Assembly: GCA_017443895.1 (NCBI GenBank) | Contig: JAFSXU010000063.1 | Location: 1 to 60,625 of the forward strand | Source of the DNA: Clostridia bacterium | GTDB taxonomy: Bacteria; Bacillota; Clostridia; UBA1381 | Length of the DNA: 60,625 bases | Direction: 5' to 3' | Shown here: in pieces, positions 49,480 to 58,057 of the stretch | Position numbering within the stretch: position 1 is the first letter of the stretch | Layout of the letters: every line of letters starts with the position of its first letter | Notes under the pieces: model-generated | Database searches by the model: none | What the model was told of the DNA's origin: nothing | The model's input: the letters and a program-made list of their open reading frames with translations, nothing else | Made by a program: the position numbers and the translations under genes

Positions 49480-51888
49480 ATGAAAGATTATTTGTTTGAC
49501 GATACAGAAAAAAGTATAAGGATTAACAAGCAGGATTTGCCCTCACCGTGGATTAACTATTTATCAAACGGTAATTTACACGCAATAGTATCACAGGTTG
49601 GTGGGGGCTTTTTATGGTATAAAGATGCTGTTAATTGCAGAATTTCAAGATACAGAATGAACCATTTGCCTATTGACAGCCCCGGGTTTTATATATACAT
49701 AAAGAATGCTGATGGCAAAGTGTGGTCGCCCACCTTCAGACCGACGGAAGAAAGGCTTGATGATTGGTATTGCACACACACTCATGGGGAAACTTACTTT
49801 TATGCCAAGTGCGGTAGCAATGAGGCTTTTTTGAAGCTGTTTATAACTCCTGATTATGATGTTATGGTATGGGAGCTTGAAATTAAGAATAACGGCGAAA
49901 CTGTTACAAATTATGATGTTTTTGCGTATGTAGAGCTGGCACAGCTTGCGTGGCACGGAGATGAAGAATCGGGCTATTACTGGAGGCATATGTTAAAAAC
50001 ATGGTTTGACGAAAAATCGCAGTCACTTATGTATTTATTCCATTATCCGAAGAATGAATATGAGAAGAAAAATTCGCCTCTGGTGTGGTTTGCATCCGAC
50101 AGTGAGATTGTCAGCTTCAGTGGTGACAGAGATGCTTTTGTAGGAAATTACAGATACGAAAAAAATCCTATAGCTGTGGAAAAAGGAATTTGCGCAAAAG
50201 ACGAAATTTGGTCGGGTAATCCGTGTGTGGCACTTCATACAAAAATCGGTGTTTCAAGCAGAAAAAGGATTAGGTTCTACTTGGGCTTGACGGCGGGAGC
50301 ATTAGTTGAAATTGAAAGTGCCAAGAATAAGGTCAATGAGCTTTTAACAAAGCTAAGAACAACGCCTGAGGTGGAAATTCAGTATTCAAAATTAAAGGAT
50401 TGGTTCTCAGACTATTTCGGTAAATTTTCCTGTTCAATCCCGAATAAAAATGCCGAGCGTCAGATAAATATTTGGGGACCTGCAAATGCCTTACAAACGG
50501 CACTGTATTCACGCTCTGTAAATACTCTTGCACCGGGAGTCAGACAGATTGGCACAAGGGACAGTGCCCAGGATATGTTGGCTCTATGTCATACAAACCC
50601 TCAAATGGCAGAAGAAATGCTTTTATATCTTTTAACAAGACAGTTAAAAAACGGTTCATGCACGCCCATGTCGAGCAAACGCGAAGGTTTTGTGTGCAAT
50701 ACACAAAACATAAAGAGTGATGTACATTTGTGGCTTCCGTTGCTTGCATATTTCATAGCCTCTGAAACCGATTTGAAATTTTTGAATAAACGCATTCCCT
50801 ATCTTGACAAAGACGGAGTGAGCAAAGTAGGGAATGCAACAGTTTGGGAGCATCTTATAAAGGCAATAGATTTTACGCAATCGCATTTGGGAGCTAACGG
50901 TATTCCGCTTACTTTAAAAGGGGATTGGAACGATATTATCGGAAAGTTTTCACAAGGAGGAAAGGGCGAATCGGTATTTGCGGCTCAGCAATATGTTGTG
51001 GCTTTAGATAAGCTTATGTTGATGGCAGAAGCTATAGGTGATAATGAAACCTCAGACAAATTCAGGCAATATAAGAGCAAACAGGAAGAGGCAATCTTAA
51101 AATGCGCATGGAACGGAAAATGGTGGTACAGGTGCTTTAAAGATGACGGAACGCCGGTGGGCTGTGAAACAGATGAATTCGGCAAGGTGTGGATCAATTC
51201 TCAAACATGGTCTGTAATAAGCGGTGTAGGAACACGGGAGCAACAGCAGGCCGGAATGAATGCGGTCAGTAAATATCTTGATACAGGCATGGGATTAAGA
51301 AAGCTTGCCCCCGGGTTTAAAACATACCCTGATGTAGTTGAGCCGTTCAGTACATATAATCCCGGTAACGGTGAGAACGGTGCAATATTCTGCCATGCAC
51401 ACACATGGGCAATAATTGCAGAAGCGATGCTTGGTAATGCCGACAGAGCATGGAAGTATTATAACGATATTCTCCCTCACAACTGTATAGAAAAGGTCGG
51501 GCTTGATGTGTATCAATCGGAGCCTTATGCGTGGGTAAGCAATATTGTAGGTATTGAAAATCCAAAGCATGGCTGGGGTAATGTATCGCATATTACGGGG
51601 ACGGCACCGTGGATGGTTCTTGCGGCGCAAAGATACCTTCTGGGAGTGCAGAGTGAGCTTAACGGACTCAGAATAAATCCGTGCATTCCTAAGGACTGGG
51701 AAAAAATCTCTATCCGCAGAGAGTATCAGGGCAAGAAATTGAATATTATTGTTGAAAATCCAAACAAAACGAGTAAGGGCATACAAAAACTGAAGCTTGA
51801 CGGAAATATTGTTGAGGGAAACTTTATAGCTAAGGAATTTATCAAAAACAGTGATAGAGATGAAATAGAAATAATTGCTTATATGTAG
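49480..51888 (+). CDS. GH94 family glycoside phosphorylase
   Basis: A cytoplasmic phosphorylase of 802 residues that cleaves beta-glucosides with phosphate to give alpha-glucose 1-phosphate. The N-terminal beta-sandwich has NYLSNGNLHAIVSQVGGGFL and the usual YRMNHLPIDSPG; the helical barrel contains GTRDSAQDMLALCHTNP and LKGDWNDIIGKFSQGGKGES, where GDWND (481-485) holds the general acid Asp. The late ENGAIFCHAHTWAIIAEAML and VSHITGTAPWM help bind phosphate. Cellobiose, laminaribiose and other beta-glucobioses are all substrates in GH94; this one is not resolved. The start at 49480 follows GCAGGAG. First gene of an operon ending in a phosphohexomutase. Confidence 0.9.
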   Translation: MKDYLFDDTEKSIRINKQDLPSPWINYLSNGNLHAIVSQVGGGFLWYKDAVNCRISRYRMNHLPIDSPGFYIYIKNADGKVWSPTFRPTEERLDDWYCTHTHGETYFYAKCGSNEAFLKLFITPDYDVMVWELEIKNNGETVTNYDVFAYVELAQLAWHGDEESGYYWRHMLKTWFDEKSQSLMYLFHYPKNEYEKKNSPLVWFASDSEIVSFSGDRDAFVGNYRYEKNPIAVEKGICAKDEIWSGNPCVALHTKIGVSSRKRIRFYLGLTAGALVEIESAKNKVNELLTKLRTTPEVEIQYSKLKDWFSDYFGKFSCSIPNKNAERQINIWGPANALQTALYSRSVNTLAPGVRQIGTRDSAQDMLALCHTNPQMAEEMLLYLLTRQLKNGSCTPMSSKREGFVCNTQNIKSDVHLWLPLLAYFIASETDLKFLNKRIPYLDKDGVSKVGNATVWEHLIKAIDFTQSHLGANGIPLTLKGDWNDIIGKFSQGGKGESVFAAQQYVVALDKLMLMAEAIGDNETSDKFRQYKSKQEEAILKCAWNGKWWYRCFKDDGTPVGCETDEFGKVWINSQTWSVISGVGTREQQQAGMNAVSKYLDTGMGLRKLAPGFKTYPDVVEPFSTYNPGNGENGAIFCHAHTWAIIAEAMLGNADRAWKYYNDILPHNCIEKVGLDVYQSEPYAWVSNIVGIENPKHGWGNVSHITGTAPWMVLAAQRYLLGVQSELNGLRINPCIPKDWEKISIRREYQGKKLNIIVENPNKTSKGIQKLKLDGNIVEGNFIAKEFIKNSDRDEIEIIAYM

Positions 51889-51904
51889 TGTATAGGAGCT
51901 TGAT

Positions 51905-53809
51905 ATGAAAGTTATAGACTCGTATTTGAAATTGTCAGATGACAAAATACAACGACATAATATCAGTGTCAGCGTCAAAGAGGACGGTATAGTATCTTTG
52001 GTAAGCATAAACGGCTTTTCAAATTCTAAATTAAATGGCGATTTTTCCGCAGGTATTGACATTGAAATAAATAATGTATGTGAAATTTTTTCGGATTATT
52101 CTGTGGGAATTTTTTGGGCAGAGCCTTATTTTAGTCAGGATTTTTGCAGTGTACCCGATGCAACACAGGAGCTTGTTTATAAAAAGAATAATGGAAAATT
52201 TGGTGTTATTATACCGGTTGTTTCTGAAAATTTTAAATGTGTCTTGGTTGGAAAAGATAAAAATGTAGTTACTGCAAAGCTATATAGTTGGTATGAACAT
52301 CTTTGTGAGTGCAAGGGACTTGCGTTTGTGTGGGCCGAGGGCGAGGATCCTTATCATTTGCTTGAGCAATGCTTTACTGTTGCAAGTAAAGCGTTGGGAA
52401 ACAGATGTAATACCAGAAAAAACAGACGCTATCCCGAAATTTTTGAATATCTTGGCTGGTGTAGCTGGGATGCATTGCAAATCCGCGTGAATGAAAAGGA
52501 TATACTAAGAAAATGCGATGAATTTACAGAAAAAAATATCCCCGTAAAATGGGTTATTTTAGATGATATGTGGGGCGATGTAAGAGATTTCTACGGCACT
52601 GAATATAAAACTCGTGAGGAAATGTTTAATGTTATGCATGCTGCAAAGCTTTATTCTAAGGAGGCGGACATAAAAAGATTTCCAAACGGCTTGAAAACCT
52701 GCGTGTCAAAAATCAAGGATAAGGGATATAAGGTTGGTATGTGGCATCCTACAACAGGCTATTGGATGGGAATTGATCCTGACGGTGATTTATACAAAGA
52801 ATGTAAAGGCCTGCTTATACAAACTGATTCGGGGAGATATATTCATGATTACAAACGGGATAAATCATATATGTATTATAATTTAATCCACGATTTTTAC
52901 AAGGAATGTGATGTTGATTTTGTAAAGATAGATAATCAGAGTATGATGTCAAGGTTGTATAAAGGACTTGCTCCTATCGGTAAGCTTGCAAGGGAATATC
53001 ACGATGGTATGGAGGCATCCGTCGGACAGCATTTTGATAATAATGTGATAAACTGCATGGGTATGGCAAGCGAGGATATGTGGAGCAGAGGTGTTAGTGC
53101 CATTTCAAGATGCAGTCCCGATTTCTTGCCTGAAAGTGCGCAATGGTTTGTGAAAAACACAATAAGATGTGCATATAATTCGGCGGTTTGCGGACAGCTT
53201 TACTACTGCGATTGGGATATGTGGTGGTCTGATGACGGACAGGCTGTAAAAAACAGTATATTAAAAGCAATCAGTGGCGGACCTGTATATATCAGTGATG
53301 AGCTTGACAGAAGTACTCGTGATGTTATTATGCCACTTGTGTTAGATGACGGCAGAATTTTAAGATGTGACAGACCTGCTATGCCAAGTGTTGATTGCTT
53401 AACTGAGGCTCCCACAAAATCAGGTAAAATATTCAAGCTTCAAAATGTGTGCTCGGACAGCGGTGTAATTGCAGTATTTAATTTTAATGAGAATGAAGCA
53501 GTCGGCACTGTTTCGCCTAAGGATATCTATGGAATTTCAGGCGAGGAGTTTGCCGTATACGAGCATTTTTCAAGAACATACAGCATTGTAAAATACAGCG
53601 AGTATATTCCGTTAGAACTAAAACCGAATGAATATAAACTGTATATTATTGTGCCTATAAAAGACGGCTTTGCGCCGATAGGCAGGGTGGATAAATTTAT
53701 TTCACCCAAAACAATAAAATATGTATGCGGTGAACATATTGAGCTTTATGAAAAAGGGGAATACGCTTTTATTAAAGACGGCAGACTTCATATAAAATAT
53801 TCAGAGTAA
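51905..53809 (+). CDS. GH36-type (raffinose-synthase-like) alpha-galactosidase family enzyme
   Basis: A 634-residue cytoplasmic protein of the Sip1/raffinose-synthase branch. The N-terminal beta-domain covers about 1-170 and the TIM barrel follows: YLGWCSWDALQIRVNEKDIL, VKWVILDDMWGDVRDFYG, and CDVDFVKIDNQS with Asp343 as the candidate nucleophile. SEDMWSRGVSAISRCSPDFL and WWSDDGQAVKNS complete the barrel. It probably removes alpha-galactosyl (or other alpha-linked) units from imported oligosaccharides; the substrate is inferred. It lies 16 bp after the GH94 gene. Confidence 0.85.
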   Translation: MKVIDSYLKLSDDKIQRHNISVSVKEDGIVSLVSINGFSNSKLNGDFSAGIDIEINNVCEIFSDYSVGIFWAEPYFSQDFCSVPDATQELVYKKNNGKFGVIIPVVSENFKCVLVGKDKNVVTAKLYSWYEHLCECKGLAFVWAEGEDPYHLLEQCFTVASKALGNRCNTRKNRRYPEIFEYLGWCSWDALQIRVNEKDILRKCDEFTEKNIPVKWVILDDMWGDVRDFYGTEYKTREEMFNVMHAAKLYSKEADIKRFPNGLKTCVSKIKDKGYKVGMWHPTTGYWMGIDPDGDLYKECKGLLIQTDSGRYIHDYKRDKSYMYYNLIHDFYKECDVDFVKIDNQSMMSRLYKGLAPIGKLAREYHDGMEASVGQHFDNNVINCMGMASEDMWSRGVSAISRCSPDFLPESAQWFVKNTIRCAYNSAVCGQLYYCDWDMWWSDDGQAVKNSILKAISGGPVYISDELDRSTRDVIMPLVLDDGRILRCDRPAMPSVDCLTEAPTKSGKIFKLQNVCSDSGVIAVFNFNENEAVGTVSPKDIYGISGEEFAVYEHFSRTYSIVKYSEYIPLELKPNEYKLYIIVPIKDGFAPIGRVDKFISPKTIKYVCGEHIELYEKGEYAFIKDGRLHIKYSE

Positions 53810-53839
53810 TAAAGGATTACAACAGAACGGAGAATAAAA

Positions 53840-56800
53840 ATGAGTGTAAAAGCAAGTAGAAAGAAGCAAGCTATACCTACATATGTTCCGGCAAAGGCAA
53901 TAAAATTACCGATGTTTTTTGAACATAAGCCATATCAGGGGGCAAGCGGAAGACTATATCCGTTGCCGTTTTCTGACAGTATAAGTGATGATAAAACAGA
54001 TGTCGAATATGACATTGTAACGCTTGAAAATGAGTATATTTGCACACAGATTGCCCCGGAATTGGGTGGTAAAATTTTGCGTGGCTTTGATAAAGTCGGA
54101 GGCTATGACTTTATTTACTATAATGAAGTTGTAAAGCCTGCTCTTGTCGGGCTTGCGGGGCCGTGGATTTCGGGTGGTATTGAATTTAACTGGCCACAGC
54201 ATCATCGCCCTACAACATTTATGCCGCTTGAAGCTATAGTGGAAGAGAATGCCGACGGTTCAAAAACTGCATGGACAGGAGAAGTTGATCCGTTTTACAG
54301 AATGAAGGGTATGGCAGGTATAACCATTGATGAGGGGCGCTCGTACATAAAGGCTAAAATTAAGGTATATAACCGCACAGAACAGAAACAGATATTCATG
54401 TGGTGGGCAAATCTTGCTGTTCCCGTTAATGAAACATATCGCACAATTTTCCCACCTGATGTTGAATGGGTAAACGACCACGATAGGCGTGCCGTATTGG
54501 AATGGCCTGTTGCAAAAGGCATATATAAAACAGCAAGACCTTATGATTTTGGTGAAGGGACAGATATTTCAAAATATGATGCTGTCAAGGTGCCTTCGTC
54601 TTACCTTGTTTCACAGGGACAGTCAGATATGGATTTTGTTGCGGGATATGACGGTGGCAAGAATATGGGTATTGCTACAGTTGCAAATCATCATATTTCT
54701 CCGGGAAAGAAAATGTGGCATTGGGGTGTTGGTGATTTTGGCGATATGTGGTGTTCAAATCTTACCGATGAAAACGGCCCGTATATTGAACTCATGACAG
54801 GCGTGTTTACCGATAATCAGCCTGATTTTACATGGATTGCACCGTATGAAACAAAGGAATTTGAGCAGTATTGGTACCCTATTCGTGATATTGGTGATGT
54901 TAAAAATGCAAGTATTGATGCGGCAATAAATGTTGAAGTAAGAGGTGAAAATCTGTTCTTTGGCTTTAATGTTACAGGTACATTTAACAATGCAACAGTT
55001 GTTGTAAAGAATAAGGGTAATGTTGTATTTGAAGAGAAGGGTGATTTTACACCGGATAAGTCATATCTCAAAGAAATTCCGATGAGGGGAATGAGTATTG
55101 ATGATATTACTGTTGCACTGATTGATGAAAATAACAAGGTTCTTATTTCTTACAAAACATACATAAGAGGTCAAAAACAGCCTATTGAACCGAGAATGCC
55201 TGTTTTTAGGCCTTGTGAAATTGAAACAGTAGAAGAGCTTTATATAAACGGTTTGCACCTTGAACAGTACAAACAGCACAATTATAATTCCTGCGACTAC
55301 TTCATGGAAGGTTTAAAGAGAGACAGTGGTGATATTCGTTGTAATACTGCAATGGCAAGATATTCATTTAAAAATGGGCAGTTTGACAAGGCTATTTCAT
55401 ATGCAGATGTTGCAATTAAAAGACTTACATCAAGAAATCAACACCCGGCAGATGTGGAAGCATTCTATTTAAAAGGTTTGGCTCTTAAATATCTCGGAAA
55501 ACTTGATGATGCTTATGATACATTATATCGTGCTGCTTGGGATTATAGCTACAGAAGTGCTGCATTTTTTGCACTGGCTCAAATCGACTGCCAAAAAGGC
55601 AGATTTGCAGATGCACTTCGTAATCTTGATGAATCAATCTCACTTAATAATGGTCATACAAGAGCAATGAACTTAAAGTCTGCGATTTACAGAGCTCTTG
55701 GCGACAATGAAAAATCATTGGGTATTGCAAATCAGGTTATAGAGCTTGATAAGCTTAATATGCTTGGCAGAGTAGAGCTTTCAAATCACATTGACAATAA
55801 GGCTCAAATATGTGATATGTTTGATTCAAAGCCTGAAAACTTTATTGATGTTGCAGTTGCATACATAAATGCAGGCTTTTATAAAGATGCCATAAGAGCT
55901 ATTGAATTATCAAAAAACAAATACCCACTGTATTACTATTATATAGCATATTGCTATGCTATGCTTAATGATAACGATAGTGCAATTAAAGCGATTAAAT
56001 CGGTGGAAGCAATGGATGAAGAATATTGTTTCCCATCAAGAATTGATGATATTGCAGTTTTAGGAAATGCCATAAAGCTTTATAAAGATACTGCAAAAGC
56101 TAATTATTATCTTGGATGTCTTTACTATGACCGTTTCGGTTATGATAAAGCAATAGAACTTTGGGAAAATGCAATTTCCATAAATCCTGAATATGCAAAG
56201 GCATACAGAAATCTTGCTCTTGCATACTTTGACAAGAAACAGGACTTCTTAGGTGCAAAAATCTGTATGGAAAAAGCACTTAAGTATTTGCCTACAGAGC
56301 CAAGGCTTATTATGGAATATCAACAGCTTCTTAAAAATATGGACTATTCTCCGCAAAAGCGTCTTGAAGTATATGAAAAATATAATGATTTGATGATGAA
56401 GCGTGATGACTGCTATCTTGATAAGATTACTTTGAAATGTCTTTTAGGTCAGTATGCCGACGCCATTGAAATGGCTAAAAATCGCCGCTTTCATATTTAT
56501 GAAGGCGGAGAGGGCAAGCTCACAAAACAGCATGCTTGGATGCATGTACTTTACGCTAATGAGCTTGCAGATGACGGTGATTATGAAAAGGCGGAGGAAA
56601 TCTACAAAAACGGTATAAATATGCCTAAATCTTACGGTGAGGCTAAGACCTTCTTCAATCAGGAGGCGCATATATTCTATTATCTCGGTCAGCTTTTAGA
56701 AATGCAGGATAAGGATGCAAATGAGTGCTATGAAAAGGCGTCTGAATACAAAGCTACGGTTTCAGAACTTTCATTATTCAGAGCATTGGCACTGCGAAAG

Positions 56801-57103
56801 CTCAATAAGTTTACAGAGGCAAGAGCTGTATTGGAGGAAATGCTTGCTACGGCTGAGGAATTTATCAAAAATTGCGACAGAAGAACTTATTATGGTGTTG
56901 GTTCACCCTCACCGCTCCCGTTTGAAGATGATATTGTAAAAAATAATCGTTTAAACGGATATACATTAAAAGCGTATGCGCTTTTAGGATTGGGCAGGTT
57001 CAATGAGGCAGAGCAGTTTATTGATGTGGCAAAAAGTATACAAAAGTATGAATTTCCGATTTATGCGTTTGATCAAATTAAAAAATCCGTAATCGGTAAG
57101 TAG
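53840..57103 (+). CDS. DUF5107 protein fused to tetratricopeptide repeats
   Basis: A 1087-residue cytoplasmic protein. Residues about 1-330 (DUF5107, mutarotase-like beta-sandwich) include NEYICTQIAPELGGKILRGF and GIEFNWPQHHRPTTFMPLEA; conserved His, Glu, Trp and Asp suggest a sugar-binding or catalytic pocket. An Ig-like part follows to about 440, then about 14 TPR-like helix pairs to the end (YYLGCLYYDRFGYDKAIELW, LARAEEIY-like units). The function of the family is not established to my knowledge. Being between GH36 and mutarotase genes, it may be a glycosidase with a scaffold tail. Confidence 0.8.
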   Translation: MSVKASRKKQAIPTYVPAKAIKLPMFFEHKPYQGASGRLYPLPFSDSISDDKTDVEYDIVTLENEYICTQIAPELGGKILRGFDKVGGYDFIYYNEVVKPALVGLAGPWISGGIEFNWPQHHRPTTFMPLEAIVEENADGSKTAWTGEVDPFYRMKGMAGITIDEGRSYIKAKIKVYNRTEQKQIFMWWANLAVPVNETYRTIFPPDVEWVNDHDRRAVLEWPVAKGIYKTARPYDFGEGTDISKYDAVKVPSSYLVSQGQSDMDFVAGYDGGKNMGIATVANHHISPGKKMWHWGVGDFGDMWCSNLTDENGPYIELMTGVFTDNQPDFTWIAPYETKEFEQYWYPIRDIGDVKNASIDAAINVEVRGENLFFGFNVTGTFNNATVVVKNKGNVVFEEKGDFTPDKSYLKEIPMRGMSIDDITVALIDENNKVLISYKTYIRGQKQPIEPRMPVFRPCEIETVEELYINGLHLEQYKQHNYNSCDYFMEGLKRDSGDIRCNTAMARYSFKNGQFDKAISYADVAIKRLTSRNQHPADVEAFYLKGLALKYLGKLDDAYDTLYRAAWDYSYRSAAFFALAQIDCQKGRFADALRNLDESISLNNGHTRAMNLKSAIYRALGDNEKSLGIANQVIELDKLNMLGRVELSNHIDNKAQICDMFDSKPENFIDVAVAYINAGFYKDAIRAIELSKNKYPLYYYYIAYCYAMLNDNDSAIKAIKSVEAMDEEYCFPSRIDDIAVLGNAIKLYKDTAKANYYLGCLYYDRFGYDKAIELWENAISINPEYAKAYRNLALAYFDKKQDFLGAKICMEKALKYLPTEPRLIMEYQQLLKNMDYSPQKRLEVYEKYNDLMMKRDDCYLDKITLKCLLGQYADAIEMAKNRRFHIYEGGEGKLTKQHAWMHVLYANELADDGDYEKAEEIYKNGINMPKSYGEAKTFFNQEAHIFYYLGQLLEMQDKDANECYEKASEYKATVSELSLFRALALRKLNKFTEARAVLEEMLATAEEFIKNCDRRTYYGVGSPSPLPFEDDIVKNNRLNGYTLKAYALLGLGRFNEAEQFIDVAKSIQKYEFPIYAFDQIKKSVIGK

Positions 57104-57129
57104 CAAGGCTTTTACAGGGGTGATGAACT

Positions 57130-58047
57130 ATAAAGATTTATACGCTTGAAAATGAACGGTTATTAGCCCGGATATATCCTGCAAGAGGTGCAAATCTCAT
57201 AAAGCTTTTTGATAAAAAATATGGTATTGATATTTTGCGTACACCTGATAGGTTATCTGATTTTGAAACACAGAATCCGTATTTGTATGGTATGCCTATG
57301 TTATTTCCGCCAAACAGAATATCAGGTGCAGAGTTTGAATTTGAGGATAGAATATACAAATTGCCTCTGAATGAGCCAAAAACAGGATGCTTTGTACACG
57401 GTACAATGCACGAAACGGAATTTACCGTTTCAAAATTGGGCGATGCGGAAATTACATTATATTTTGAAGCAACTAAGGAAAATCCGTATCTGACATTTCC
57501 GCACACTTTTTCTATACAAGTTAAATATGCCTTGTCGGAAGAAAAACTATTGCAAACCGTAAGTATTTATAATAAATCAGATACCAATATGCCAATAGGT
57601 GTTGGTTTTCATACTACTTTTGACAGTAAAGACTGCAATAGCTTCAGGGTGAGGGCATGTATACAAAAAGAGTTTTTAAGAAATGAGAAATATTTGCCTA
57701 CGGGCGAGTATCAGACTGATAACGAGCGTATAAGGAGCTTAAACAGTCCTGATGGATATGACACCAAAAAAGAATTATCGGCACTTTTTAAACTGGGAAA
57801 CAGTCATCTTATCACTGTGCAAAGAGCTGATAATATAAAAATAAACTACCGATTAGATGAAAAATATAAATATCTGATGATTTTTAATACAGGCTCTTCA
57901 GGTGAATATGTATGTATTGAGCCACAGTCATGGATAAGCAACTGCCCTAACATAGATAACAGAGAGAAGTATGGATTTACATACATAAGGCCCGATGAAA
58001 CCATAACATATGATATGAGCATATCTGCACAGAGCAATAACTTATAG
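57130..58047 (+). CDS. Aldose 1-epimerase-like protein with a non-standard start
   Basis: About 305 residues of galactose-mutarotase fold. Characteristic runs are ARIYPARGANLIKLFDKKYG, MPMLFPPNRISG, GCFVHGTMHETEF and GVGFHTTFD with family His residues. It converts anomers or binds a sugar. The conserved beginning (KIYTLENERLLARI) is in frame only from 57127; the first codon at good distance from AGGGG (57116-57120) is ATA at 57130. The nearest usual start, a TTG at 57235, would remove conserved residues. Either ATA is used, or the ATG has been lost by mutation. Neighbours are DUF5107 and the mutase (10-bp gap). Confidence 0.8.
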   Translation: MKIYTLENERLLARIYPARGANLIKLFDKKYGIDILRTPDRLSDFETQNPYLYGMPMLFPPNRISGAEFEFEDRIYKLPLNEPKTGCFVHGTMHETEFTVSKLGDAEITLYFEATKENPYLTFPHTFSIQVKYALSEEKLLQTVSIYNKSDTNMPIGVGFHTTFDSKDCNSFRVRACIQKEFLRNEKYLPTGEYQTDNERIRSLNSPDGYDTKKELSALFKLGNSHLITVQRADNIKINYRLDEKYKYLMIFNTGSSGEYVCIEPQSWISNCPNIDNREKYGFTYIRPDETITYDMSISAQSNNL

Positions 58048-58057
58048 GAGAAAATAT

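Noticed and set aside
51295-52062. 255-codon open frame on the minus strand across the GH94-GH36 junction
   Set aside because: It is antisense to two well-supported enzymes, has no family resemblance and contains codon patterns of a shadow frame.
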